From Apoderus coryli (lineage: Eukaryota > Arthropoda > Insecta > Coleoptera > Attelabidae), in assembly GCA_911728435.2 (NCBI GenBank), contig OU452198.1:20494001-20558000 (forward strand): a DNA stretch of 64,000 nucleotides. The letters are read 5' to 3'. Both the position numbers and the translations under genes were made by a program. Shown piece by piece: positions 9,535 to 21,000 of this stretch. Within the stretch, counting starts at the first letter, position 1. Every line of letters starts with the position of its first letter. The notes beneath the pieces are model-generated. The model did not search any database. It was not told where the DNA came from and worked only from the letters and a program-made list of their open reading frames with translations.

Positions 9535-11865
9535 CTAACAGGAACCCCGTCTCTCAAAATATCGATAGCCTCCCCTAGACTGTCTCTCTCTTCCTGGCTC
9601 TTCTTTGGACATTATCATTACTGAGGCTATTATCGAATCACTTATCAAAGTACTACTTGTGGGCTCCCTGACGTATGTGTGTGGTAGAGCAGTGCGGATT
9701 ATCTTAAGAGCCTGACCATTTTGTATCTCATCCTCTATTTGGTCTTTTCTTTGAGCAGTTCTCATTGTCCGATTGGATCTTTTACAATAGTGGAACACAG
9801 TCCTTGGGGTATCTAATTGGTCCAAAACTAGCCTTCCCATATCTTTAGAGTACACTACGTTTAGCTCCGACTCTCCATTGAAAGGATTTTCAGGATTTCT
9901 CACTCTTAGCAAATAATCCTTATCATCTTGACTAATTGCCCACCTCTCTCTTAAGGCTGTTTCTTCCAGATGAGCATTGGCACAATTCCAGGGCCTTTTC
10001 CCACCATCAGCCAATAAAAGGACATCTTCACTTACATTTCTCTTGGTAGGGTCGTATTTAATTCTCCACAATCTCCTTACTCCATCTATCCCCAGTTTGA
10101 GACGGATCGTAGCACCAAGAGGGTTTATTATTAAGGTTTGTAGACCAGTGACAACATTTTTTGCAATGGCATGAAAATCATCAGGAGGGTTCTGTCCTTG
10201 AGGTCTGATTGAAGATGTTTCAACCCCATATTGTGCAACAAACTGACCAACTTGATACCAGGAAGTGTATTCCCCATACCCTTGAGAAAAGAAGAAAGTT
10301 TTCTTGGTGCTCATGTTAATAGAGGAGAGAGAGAGATTGGTTAAGTGTCTATTGACACATTCCTTAACGTTTTCCCATTTACTACCAATATATATTGAGT
10401 CATCAGATGACCTTAGTGAGACAACCCTCATATCTCTACCATCAATCTGATATCCCGTAGCTATGAGCCCAACAGTAGTTGAAGCAGCATTATGCATTCC
10501 CATGAGCATCCCAGCACCAGACAACAATTTCCCACCTATGAATCTGTCTTTTACTTTCCCAATCCATTCAGCTGTTTTCTTGTTGAACCTTCCAATGTTT
10601 TCCTCATCCCAACTCAGCCTGTTATAGGAGGTGTCAGAATATGCTATAGGTCCAGGGCCCAATTTGACTCGCTTGATACTTAAAAAGAAATTTCCCATTA
10701 AGGCTATCCTTTGAAACATTTCCCCATGCTTACTTGAAAGTGGAATCCCAAGTTCATTTCTGACTGAGTTATCAAAAAATGTCTTATGCATCATCCCAAA
10801 TATCGATGGACTAAGACACTCATTCCACTTGGTAGCATCCTCCGTGCCTTGGATTGATTTTGGGTCTGGAGTAGCTGATATTGAGGTGCTGTTTAGGGTG
10901 GCAGATATCTTTTGCTTCTTTGTCTCCCCTCCTATAGATATTGTGGAACCATCAATCACTTTACCTAATTCTAGATGGAACTCCTCAATGATTGCTAGAA
11001 ACATTCTTAAAAACATATTTGCAGAGGCTATGGCCCTTCTATCCTTATGCGCACGTTCTTGTGACTTCAAGTAAGATTCAAATGTGGTTATGATGTCGAA
11101 GAGGTATTTAGTTTTTTCCTCCTCATCTTCTAGCTTCATCCTGATTCTTCGGTTTTCCTTGATAGTAACATTTATCCTTTGCTTTGTATTATGACAGAAC
11201 TTTACCCTGTTTTTCTCAAATGTAATGTCCCTATGTCCCATGATTGATTTTTGATTGAAGAGAGCACATACAGCTCGAACCCACTCTACTCCACTGAATA
11301 TAGTCTCTCCAGTGTTCTCATTGAGAAATTCAAATGAGTTCTTGTAAGCTGTAGCTGCTGGCAAACTCCTATCTGTTAGAGGGCAACAGGTTTGTCTGCC
11401 TTTAGTCAACAAATCTGCATTTTGGTTCAAAAAATATTCAATGGTTGATTCAACAATTCTATCTATAGCTTCATGATTCTTGGAAAGGATTTGTTTACAC
11501 ATCTCATGAAATACACTTGGAAGGAAATTCCCATGAATTGGCCCTAATGGAAATGAAGAAGGGTCTTCTTTCCAATGTAGATCCTCTACTCTCTGACCAC
11601 CTATTTCTCGATATTTATTTTCTTCCTTATTTAGGTTGTACTCTGAAGCTCTTACTACAGACTCTGCCACCTTGGGAGCGGGGGACCCATATGCCAGTGG
11701 AGGGACTCCAGTGTAAAGATATAAAGCGCTTATTGAGGAAAGGTTGTTTAGTATCTCTGATTCCGTGCATTGAGTGTAATTATCCGTAAGGTGGTCCTTG
11801 GCTATTTGGAAATCAAGGAGGGTTGATATTAAATAAGAGTTGAGTAAGGGTTTGAAATCATAGGG
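9535..11865 (-). CDS. PB1-like EVE: Endogenous orthomyxovirus-like PB1 polymerase
   Basis: An open frame of about 776 codons with no internal stop or frameshift, ending at TAG 9535-9537. PB1 is the catalytic RNA-dependent RNA polymerase subunit of orthomyxoviruses. A conserved N-terminal YTG.PP block lies at about 11698-11715. Counting from the GTG at 11668-11670: RAIASANMFLR at 212-222, motif A EDATKWNE with Asp278, motif B GAGMLMGMHNAAST at 385-398, motif C SSDDS with Asp423 and Asp424, motif D NMSTKKT at 452-458, motif E GEYTSWY at 466-472. All catalytic residues are present. The length is close to a full PB1. No in-frame ATG precedes the N-terminal block, so the start is absent or altered. 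A terrestrial-arthropod, quaranjavirus-like origin is most likely, by motif pattern only. No other viral segment is seen. Confidence 0.9.
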   Translation of the reverse strand, partial: PYDFKPLLNSYLISTLLDFQIAKDHLTDNYTQCTESEILNNLSSISALYLYTGVPPLAYGSPAPKVAESVVRASEYNLNKEENKYREIGGQRVEDLHWKEDPSSFPLGPIHGNFLPSVFHEMCKQILSKNHEAIDRIVESTIEYFLNQNADLLTKGRQTCCPLTDRSLPAATAYKNSFEFLNENTGETIFSGVEWVRAVCALFNQKSIMGHRDITFEKNRVKFCHNTKQRINVTIKENRRIRMKLEDEEEKTKYLFDIITTFESYLKSQERAHKDRRAIASANMFLRMFLAIIEEFHLELGKVIDGSTISIGGETKKQKISATLNSTSISATPDPKSIQGTEDATKWNECLSPSIFGMMHKTFFDNSVRNELGIPLSSKHGEMFQRIALMGNFFLSIKRVKLGPGPIAYSDTSYNRLSWDEENIGRFNKKTAEWIGKVKDRFIGGKLLSGAGMLMGMHNAASTTVGLIATGYQIDGRDMRVVSLRSSDDSIYIGSKWENVKECVNRHLTNLSLSSINMSTKKTFFFSQGYGEYTSWYQVGQFVAQYGVETSSIRPQGQNPPDDFHAIAKNVVTGLQTLIINPLGATIRLKLGIDGVRRLWRIKYDPTKRNVSEDVLLLADGGKRPWNCANAHLEETALRERWAISQDDKDYLLRVRNPENPFNGESELNVVYSKDMGRLVLDQLDTPRTVFHYCKRSNRTMRTAQRKDQIEDEIQNGQALKIIRTALPHTYVREPTSSTLISDSIIASVMIMSKEEPGRERQSRGGYRYFERRGSC

Positions 11866-11867
11866 AA

Positions 11868-12380
11868 ATTCATATACATATATATAGAAAAGCCAATGAA
11901 GAAAACGAACGTCTGTAAGTTGGAAAAAACATTCGCTTCAGGTGGGAATCGAACCCACTTCTCACGCTTTCCGGGCATTTGCTCTACCATTGAGCTACCG
12001 AAGCACCGGTGATAGTAGTGCATAAACGCGATACTATTATACCAATGTCCCCTCCAACTCACAAACGCTATGCTATTGTGTGGTTCTGCTGCTGTCTCGA
12101 CCTTCAGTTCGAAGGCATCAAAGACACAGACCACGTCGCAGTGTTTCTTCTATTGCAAGTCCTGCATGTCGTATTAAATACAAAGAAAGAAAATATTCAC
12201 TTAAAGTGAGTCAACTATGTAGTTGAATAATTTCTATATATATTATATAGAAAAGCCAATGAAGAAAACGAACGTCTGTAAGTTGGAAAAAACATTCGCT
12301 TCAGGTGGGAATCGAACCCACTTCTCACGCTTAAGTGAATATTTCCTTTCTTTGTATATATATATATATATATATATAAT
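11868..12380 (-). repeat. tRNA-like repeat family A, right block
   Basis: Near-identical to 9011-9526, including the rearranged partial unit. Single-base differences seen include CCCTTCAACTC versus CCCTCCAACTC and TATTTTCTTTC versus TATTTCCTTTC. It lies in the same orientation, so the PB1-like frame is bracketed by about 0.5-kb direct repeats. Confidence 0.85.
11935..12004 (-). tRNA. tRNA-like module, family A copy 2
   Basis: Identical by eye to the module at 9094-9163, with the same C33 defect. Confidence 0.5.
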
Positions 12381-12870
12381 AAACAAACAAAGATATTCAA
12401 CTAAGTTGACAGAGTATAGTATATCACCGATATACAAAGAAAAATTAAATAAACTAACTTGTACGAATCAAAAAAATCTCGTGACACAAGCTGGATTTGA
12501 ACCAACATCTCCCAATTGCCGGTCAGGTGTTTTAACCAATTAAACTATCGTGGCACATGAATGAAACTTCTTTAATTCGTACATGCCTTGCTTCCTATGT
12601 GCTGTGCTACGCCTCGACCTTGTAATTCAAAGGCAACATAGACTACACACTGCCATAATGCAATGTTATTTCTCTTTTGCTCATCGCAAATAAATATAAA
12701 ATAAACAAACAAAGATATTCAACTAAGTTGACAGAGTATAGTATATCACCGATATACAAAGAAAAATTAAATAAACTAACTTGTACGAATCAAAAAAATC
12801 TCGTGACACAAGCTGGATTTGAACCAACATCTCCCAATTGCCGGTCAGGCATATATATATATATATATAT
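12381..12870 (-). repeat. tRNA-like repeat family B, second array
   Basis: Contains a complete unit and a partial unit whose tRNA-like module (12805-12849) is cut at GGTCAGGC and replaced by an (AT)n run. It directly abuts the family A block, so the two families are interleaved here. Confidence 0.8.
12483..12554 (-). tRNA. tRNA-like module, family B copy 4
   Basis: Same 72-nt sequence as at 6054-6125, in the same orientation. C33 again. Confidence 0.45.
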
Positions 12871-13199
12871 CAGTAAATAAAGATATCTCACCAGTGCCTA
12901 TTCTATACAAGTTGTAATGTCGCTATGTGATATTCACGACAATATATTTGACTAGTGAATAAACTATTATAATCAACTCCGGTCCTTTTAATTACACAAC
13001 CCCTAACATAACATTAATAACTAACGGTATATGATAATATGGCTTTTCAACCTAATGATGATGATGAAGAATAAGTGCTTGGTTACATTAAATGCGAGTG
13101 TGTGCGATTTTTTAGTCTTGCGCGCACGTACGATTTTAATACCATACGCTAGTGGTTCTATGGTTGGCGTCCAACAGACAACGAACGCATAGATTTGTG

Positions 13200-13455
13200 A
13201 TAATTTTCTAAAATGTTAAACTATTACTTATTTGAAAGTAGTGCGTTTAAATATATAATCGTAGACAAACAAAGATCTTGCTCATGTTTTGGGGACAAGT
13301 GCATTGCTGCACTTTTGCCGAACATGATCAATGATTCACTATGTGTATTTATATCTATATACACATTTATCTCTAATATTTATTTTGTATTATGTATATT
13401 GTAATGTTCTTTTTTTGTGATTTGCTAAGAGAAATAAATATTATTATTATTATTA
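13200..13455 (+). repeat. 3' tail of a LINE
   Basis: AT-rich sequence ends in AGAGAAATAAATATTATTATTATTATT. AATAAA followed by an (ATT)n run is the usual end of CR1/Jockey-type LINEs, as at 44285. No RT is preserved. The stretch 12871-13199 before it has no recognisable gene. Confidence 0.45.
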
Positions 13456-13599
13456 GACCAAAAAAGAAAATATTGGGTGAATAAATTATATGCGAACAGA
13501 TATAAAGATGTGGAATACATTAAAATTTTTAAAGAATGAAAGGTACAACCCAAAAAGTTTTTTGAGTATTTTAGAATGTTGCCATCAACATTTGAATGG

Positions 13600-13760
13600 A
13601 GTGATGTGACATGATCACCTACGGCTCATCTCACTTAATTTTTTTTTTTGTAAAAGGAGAACGTGAAACTCAACATTGTCTTTAGCTAATTTGCGCTTAA
13701 TTTTTCACGTAACTAGATTTGTTTTCATAGGCTTCGAAACTGTCAGAAACAGTATGGATT
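13600..13760 (+). repeat. Dispersed repeat, copy 1
   Basis: Matches 27835-27965 in reverse complement: AACGTGAAACT, TTAGCTAATT, TTAATTTTTCACGTAACTA and surrounding bases. No coding. Probably a non-autonomous element. The rest of 13456-14125 holds nothing I can name. Confidence 0.45.
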
Positions 13761-14125
13761 CTGCAGCACCATGTTGCCAAGTGTATCGATTTACCGCGCA
13801 TTTAACGTAAAAAATTTATTTACAAAATGTAGATAGGTAAGTAATTATGTGACTACAATCATACGAAATATTATGTTAGCACCTACCTTTCGCATATGTC
13901 TAACTCTGAGTGTTGCACTTTTGTTTGTTATCTTTAAAATATGAGATATAATGATTTTTGAACATCCTGGGGACCGCTTTGTTTCCCTCGTTCCCTCTTG
14001 TTGTTTAATGTGAGGTACTCAGCCCGACGACCACGACAAGGTGGATCCCTTCCGTCAGGAAAACCCCAGGGTAACAAAAAACACACAAATGCAAACGACA
14101 CTAGCACTTGATTAAGGTCAAAGAA

Positions 14126-14477
14126 CTACAACAACAAATGTTCAAACAGGCTACCGCTCACTTCACCACACTTGTTTACGCGCTTAATCACCGAACTTCG
14201 GAGACGTGCAAAAAGTCCAGGATTATTGCGCATTTGATCTGCTGCACCCTCAATTCGTACTCGTAACTGCTGTTTGTCACGAACATCTGTTTCGTAAACA
14301 ATAGCTTTCATGTAGCGCCAAATTAAGAAGTCCATTGGATTTAAATCGGGCGATCGAGGTGGCCATCTTATGGGCCCTCCTCTTCCAATCCAACGATTAG
14401 GACACTGTTCGTCCAAAAAGGCACGCACAGTCAGGACCGCGTGAGGGTTTTCATCCGACCAAATGTGACTGTTGTGG
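14126..14477 (-). pseudogene. Tc1/mariner-like transposase, last exon
   Basis: Read on the minus strand, an acceptor TTTTTGTTTTTAG at about 14478-14490 is followed by a frame NSHIWSDENPHAV, then FLDEQCPNRWIGRGGPIRWP and RSPDLNPMDFLIW. The RWIGRGGP..WPPRSPDL.P.DF..W block carries the third catalytic acidic region in the DUF4817-linked Tc1/mariner (IS630) transposases common in insects. It continues in phase from the exons at 26065-26621 once the intervening DNA is removed. Between WSDENPHAV and FLDEQ the family normally has roughly 60-70 residues including the second catalytic Asp (HDG.P.H block), which is missing here. The protein is therefore probably inactive. Confidence 0.75.
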
Positions 14478-14524
14478 CTAAAAACAAAAACCGTAAATTA
14501 TATACCTTTGTTGTTTTGGAGGCT

Positions 14525-17421
14525 TGTTACGGGCTAAAGGCATCCACAGAATATAACTGTTTAAACTGGCGGAATGAGAGATCTTCAATGCATATGATGA
14601 ATATTTATTTATACAATCGTAACATACCTTAAAGTAATCATGAACGAATAATTTCGCTACTATTGTACTACTTAATTTTATTTAAAAAGCATCCAGATAA
14701 ATGCGATGACACGCAATACCAACCGCTGTCTCACAACAGTACCAAACAAGCTCTGAGCGTTACAGCTTTGGGGATGATCATGGATCCAACAAGTTTGCAC
14801 CTAAAAGAAATGGAAAAGAGAATCATTTAATAGCACGAACGGTTCATTCAGGGAGAAACATGGTTGTGAAGTTGATGGAGCGTACCTTCTTACGGTTGAC
14901 CACTGTTTACATCTTCACATAGTGCCTGGATAATAGCTGGCCTGGACTATGAATTTGCTCATCCAATGCATTCACTAAAATATATATATATTTTCATTAC
15001 CTATTTCTTTAAAATATCATTAAATATTAAAATTTCTGCTTTGTTTACAATAATAATAATTGTTGTTATTAATTGGGGTTATTTGCAATAAATAATCTGA
15101 TATGTTGAAAGACAGCTGACAATTGAGGGATGTATTGGAACATTTGGACTATTCCGTTTCTTATTTTGGGGCCTACTGTTGTTGTTTTGGTCTTCGGCTG
15201 GTCGTAGATTCGTGTCCGATTTATTCAATTACTCATTTTGAGATCGTTCGATGAGTGGTGTAATTACCGGTTCGGAGGAATAATTATGGTTCGCAGACAC
15301 GGGGATGTTGTGATTGTGTTTATGGGAAAAGGAACACGGGAGACGTTCATTATCACCCAGCCCTAATCTGACGTGGGGGCAGGCTGACGGTGCAAGATTT
15401 TGACACTTAAGACGGTACTCGTTCATTTTGGTTTCGGAGGGTCCTACCTGAAAGGTGTATGAAGTAATAATCCACCCAATTTTCGTGAAGTATAATATTT
15501 TCAACAAATAAGGGCAGCAAATTGTAGTTTTGTAACTCAAGAGAGTTGTTTGCCTCAGCGGAGCGCTGGATTGAACGTTGAAATTATATTAATTACGTGC
15601 TTTACAAATATACCCTCCTAACCTGATCACCACGAGGCCATCTACCATCTTAGGTGAGTGTCACTTACTATAATCAGGCAAAATAAGTATATTTTCTGTG
15701 CAACAATTTAAATTACTTACCATTTCGGATGAGGCTATTATAATAGTGTTTTCGATTAGGCCTCAAAAGCCACCCTCAGCATCACCGCGGAGCGGCTGAA
15801 GCGTTTGTCAGACCCTGAGTCAGGGGCACGAGTTGTGCGAAGGATTACCCAGTTGCTACTGTCGGTAGAAGCGAATTTCAGCACGTGTCTGATACAGTGC
15901 AGGCAGTCAAATTCATCGGAGCAGGGTCCTGGCATTGTTAGGTCATCCAAGGTTGGTGTCGTGCAAGACAGACTGGACACGATCTTCGTCCAAGCGGCGT
16001 GTGAGTACCCAACTCGAGTAGAACTTCATCAAACTTAAACCAGGTATTTTAGTGAAGTAGGTACAGCATTCATCATGCAGTGTCACTTTGCTGTAATTGT
16101 TTATGAATCAATGCATATATATTACCAGTAACGTTAGTACTTTATCCTGTAACTTCACAGTTGTTTTTTTTTTTTTGTCAGTGACCTGAAATAGTTCACT
16201 TAGTGAAATAACTTTAAACTTGGCCGTGGTGGCTTTTCATATTATTTTCTCTTTGTTTGTGAACACACAAGCGTATCACTAGAACCGCTGTACGGTGGAT
16301 AAGCTTTGATTTATTCTTTTAATATTATTATTATATATTGGGTATTTCTTTTAGTAGAAGAGTATTACTTACCTTTCAGGAATTGTGTATATTTTATGTT
16401 GTGTAAACCTCGTATGATCATACCTAGGTAACAGTACCACGTTGAGTAAATGTTAATTGTTTAAAATACGCGCTAACTATATGGATTAATTGCGTCACGA
16501 TTTTTATACATTTAAATAGTACTGTGCGCATGTTTAAGGCGGCACAGGTACAGATAATCATTTCCAATAAATCCGCCATCCTCTCTTGGACTCAATATTA
16601 GTTTTTTTTTTTTAATTACCAATTTGGTTTTATAATTTCATAACCTCACTTTTAATCTCACCAATCGATTAACTGTCAGTTTAATATTCATCGGCACTTC
16701 TTAATTGATGGCCCACATAGTAGGGAGTGCATAAGCTCCGCTAGAGATTACGACGCATGCGCACACATATCCAAGTATAAGAATTCAAAAATTTGAATGT
16801 GTATTGTTGATATTATGTTTAATTAATTGTAGAGTACAATTGAGTTTGTCGGCTATAAGGTTTATAATATATTTACAAATTATTATTATAGATTTATATA
16901 TTTACAAGGCAATATTATAGGTTATATATTTATTTACAAAGAATTATTATTATAGATTATATATTTACAGAAGCATTATCACAGGTTATATATTTACAAA
17001 GATTTATTATAGGGTTTATATTTACTACTAAAAATTATAGGTTATATTTATTTACACATTGTTCAATTTAATTACTTTAAAATTTCTATTAATAAATTTC
17101 TGATTCGGGATCATTTTGGATACGGTGTTATTTACTTTCCCTCTTAGTGAGTTCCCGTTTTCTTTATAATACTATCGATCGATCCTTTTATACAGGGGCA
17201 TTTTTGAAACGGGTGGCGTCCAGGCAGTTTTGTTCCACTCCCAATCTCTGATTGAGCTAGGCCATTAAGTAAAAGGATCGATGATAATATAAGGAGATAA
17301 TGCCATCTCTGATTTAGGAAGGATCAGGAAATAAATTTTCTTTTAGTTCTGCCACCCGTGAATTTTTGTTTTTGCTTGCTGCTGCGCACCCAAATTACAA
17401 AAGGTTCGCAGTAGCGTAGCA
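14525..17421 (+). repeat. 5' LTR of the gypsy element
   Basis: Begins TGTTACGGGC and ends GCGTAGCA. Its length is about six-fold above typical insect gypsy LTRs. It holds a GC-richer exon-like segment at 15760-16000, several AATAAA signals, and a stem formed by GGATCGAT-type repeats near 17171-17285. Confidence 0.95.
15760..16000 (+). other. Exon-like open segment within the LTR
   Basis: A markedly GC-richer 241-bp block preceded by TTTTCGATTAG and followed by GTGAGTACC, which are acceptor- and donor-like. It is open in frame (LSITAERLKRLSDPESG ... VGVVQDRLDTIFVQAA). A further donor-like AG|GTGAGT lies at about 15653. The phase does not join well to that upstream segment. No homology recognised. 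Repeated in the 3' LTR at 24303-24543. Confidence 0.3.
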
Positions 17422-17427
17422 AGATTT

Positions 17428-17442
17428 TGGCGCCCATCGTGG
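17428..17442 (+). promoter_or_regulatory. Primer-binding site
   Basis: TGGCGCCCATCGTGG begins six bases after the 5' LTR. tRNA identity unknown. The untranslated leader continues to 18069 with no supported gene. Confidence 0.7.
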
Positions 17443-18069
17443 TATAGGTAGTATTTTTGCCGATTTTTAGAGAACTTCATAGTTCCTGTTTTTGTTTAAG
17501 TTAGATACACTTAATTTATAGTCAAGCCAGGGATTTTTTTTTTTAATGTTCTTATTTTTTTTGCTTAATAGGCAATTGAATCGACAAACTCAACTGTTGC
17601 TTTTGTGCTGTATTTGGATAAGTGAGGCGATTATTGAAGGCGTACTTACCTGATTTTTTTTTTCTTTCGAATTATTTATAAATGTTATTGATGATATAGA
17701 AACATTTACTTACCGAATAGTTTTTTTAAAGTACCTACATTATTAGTCTGATTCCGTGTTTGGTGACTCACACTTCCCTGGTAACACGCGTTACATATTT
17801 CTTTATATAGGTCTGTCAGTTTGGGGGTCCTGTGTGGGATTTTCTTGTCTGGTTGTTCCAGAGCCCGATTGTTTTGCGTGCGAGCTTTAGCTTGGTTGTG
17901 GTAGGTATTTTTTTTTTCCCTTGCGTGGGGTGGGGTGTGTGCGCAAGCACACAAATTGTTTTATTGAATAAAATAAAATATATTTCGAATTACTTACGTT
18001 GTTATTTGATTTATTTTGATTTAAAAATTTACTTTAACGTTTCTTGCGGAATTAACTTCCAACACCATT

Positions 18070-21000
18070 ATGGATATTAATAGACTTTTGAGTGATGAGC
18101 TGAATTATGAGCTTTGTATAAGAGGATTACCAGTCGGGAGAACAGTGGAGGAGAAGCGCACGGCTTTAAGGGAGGCATTTCGTATGGAGAGAGAGGGAGA
18201 GACGCTGGCACCGGTTGGAGTGGAGTTGGATGCAGATCAGGAGCTAACTGTTTGTTCGGATAAATTGATTAGTTTGAACTTGGAGATAGAGGGATTTAAT
18301 CAGGAGAACAGGGAGAACGAGTACAGGAGAATACTGAGTCGACTTTTGCATGTGGAATTGCGGATTAGCAGGATTCATGCGGTAACTGACGTTCAGCTGC
18401 GGGAGAAATTTACGTCCTCTGCGCGGGTGATTGCCTTGAAGCAACGGCTGACAGTCCAGTGGGAGCAGAGAAGAGAACGGGAGGCTGAAGTTTCAATTTT
18501 GGATGAACCGGTCCCCAATTTGATAACGTTAGAGGATGATAACGGAGCTTATGGAACTACCCGGGGTAGTGACCGAAGAAATGAAGGCGTGAGGAGTGTT
18601 CCTTTGCTGCGGCTTGATAATGTGGAGGCTTCACAGCCCAGACGTACGGCGTCTTTACCATCTGCGTTGCCAGTTTTTGATCAGGAACGGGTTTCCGGTG
18701 TACCTCTGAATGTTGGAGTGAGCAATGTTCAATTGCCATCCCTCGATAGTCTTCAAGCATACTCATTAAGGTTTGGGGAGCAGATAAATCCAACGAGTAC
18801 GAGACATATGGATCGGATGCGCCAGGTATATCTTGAGTGTCCCGGGGCACCGCGAGTTGATACAAGAGATTATGGGCAGTCAGTGCGATATCACACCACA
18901 CCATCAGGGGGGCCAAGGGGTGACCTTGTTTACTCAACTTATAACGATGTTGATCGGCGTATACCAGATGTGGATGTTTCACCGGTCCGACAGATGAACC
19001 CTACTTACGTCATGGAAGAACGAAGTCGGAACAATATAGATGTGGCTCGATGGAATTTTAGATTTGATGGTAACAGTAGCGTGAGCGCATTCATGGAACG
19101 ATTGGAAGAACTCAGAGTGTCAAGAGGAGTTTCTAAACAGCAGTTACTGCGTTCTGCTCCAGAATTATTTGAGGGTGAAGCGTTGTGTTGGTTTCGGATG
19201 CACAGATTTGAGACTTGGGATCAACTTTTAGAGAAACTGAGGTTGGATTTTCAGCCGTATAATTATGAGCATACGCTTCGTCAGGAGATTTTGCGTCGAA
19301 CACAGGGGGCTCAGGAGAGAGTACTGACATATGTTGCAACGATGGAGAATATGTTTTCACGCCTTACACAGAACCCACTGGAAAAGGAACGAGTGGATAT
19401 AATACGAGGAAATTTATTGCCCTACATACAGAAGCAGCTGGCAGTTCATCTGTTCATAGAGAGCATTGATCGTCTTTTAACGCTGAGCAGAGCCATAGAA
19501 GCTACGGAGCTGCACACCCAGACGTTTTGTCCGCCGCCGACGAATCCTCGGTATCTGGTTGAGCCAGACCTGGCTTACAGAGCGAGCAATACTCAGAATT
19601 TTCGAAGACCACGTCAAGAAGTTGCCAGCGTATCGATGAATAACGATTCGGGTTCCTTTCACGCCGAGTCGGGAACAAGGAAATGTTGGAATTGTGGCAG
19701 AGATGGCCATAGATATAGACAATGTCGCGAAAGAAGAAAACTGTTTTGTTTTGGATGTGGAAGGCCAGGTGTAACGGTTGGTGCCTGTCCAGGCTGCTCA
19801 AAAAAAAGGACCAGCGGACTCGCAGTAGATCGTCCTGTGACTCCGCGTGGAAATTCCGTGGCGATCACTGATAACCTTGATTATGACGGACGACCGATTC
19901 TGGAATATATTTTGGCGCATGCGAAGAACGACACCAGACCCTATTTGGAAGTATCTATCTACAATAAAAAATTTTTGGCTTTGTTGGATAGTGGAGCGTC
20001 TCGAACCGTTTTGGGAGGACCCGGTTGGGAAATGCTGAGCGGATTGTGTCACTTGAATAAGAGCGAACGTCAGGTTTGCACAGTAGCCAATGGAGAGACC
20101 TGTCAGGCTCTGGGAGTGTGTTACCTGCCAATTCTCCTACAAGGTAAACTGAGGGTAATTCGTGTTTTGGTGGTGCCGTCTTTGAAACATAAGCTAATTT
20201 TGGGTATAGATTTCTGGAGACAAATGGACATTATTCCGGATTTATATGCTGGCGAATGGAAGTTTAGGCAAGATGATACAGATATGGAGATTTGCGCAAT
20301 AAACTCATATGAATCGTTATCGGAAGCACAGCGTAAAGAGCTGGATGGCGTTATCGAAGACACTTTTAGGGATATGGGAGACCGATTGGGTTGCACTAAC
20401 CTAGTCGAGCTAACTATTAAAACAGACTCGCCTCCAATTAAACAGCGGTATTATCCGATTTCACCTGCCCTGCAAAAACATGTAAATGAGGAACTCGATA
20501 AGATGCTGAAGAATGATATTGTGGAACCGTCTACTTCCGCCTGGTCATCGCCTATAGTAATGGTGAAAAAGAATGACACAAGCTGGAGATTTTGTGTTAA
20601 TTACAAGAAGCTAAATGCAGTGAGTGAGCCGGACGCTTACCCGATTCCGTATGTGAGTGCAATACTGGATAAGCTGAGAGATGGTAAATTTTTGACGACC
20701 CTCGATTTGAAGAGTGCTTATCATCAGATACCGGTCAGCAAGGAAAGTCGACATTTAACGGCCTTCACCGTGCCTAACAGAGGCTTATATCAATTTAAAC
20801 GTATGCCTTTTGGCCTACATAGTGCTCCTGCGGTATGGCAAAGATTGATAGACAGAGTTATAGGTGAGGATCTTAACAAGTACGTCTTTGTGTATCTGGA
20901 CGACGTTATTATTTGTACCCCAACCTTTCAGCAACATTTGGACACTCTTCGCAAGGTAACACAGCGAATCAAGAGTGCCGGCCTAACACTGAATAGAGAG

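Noticed and set aside
11829..12134. Open frame overlapping the right repeat block and the viral 5' end
   Set aside because: It crosses a tRNA-like module and is copied in the left block. It is a shadow frame, and the PB1-like frame runs in another phase.
15229..15540. 103-codon minus-strand frame in the gypsy LTR (again at 23772-24083)
   Set aside because: Lies in non-coding LTR, no recognisable domain, and its duplication follows from LTR identity, not from selection.
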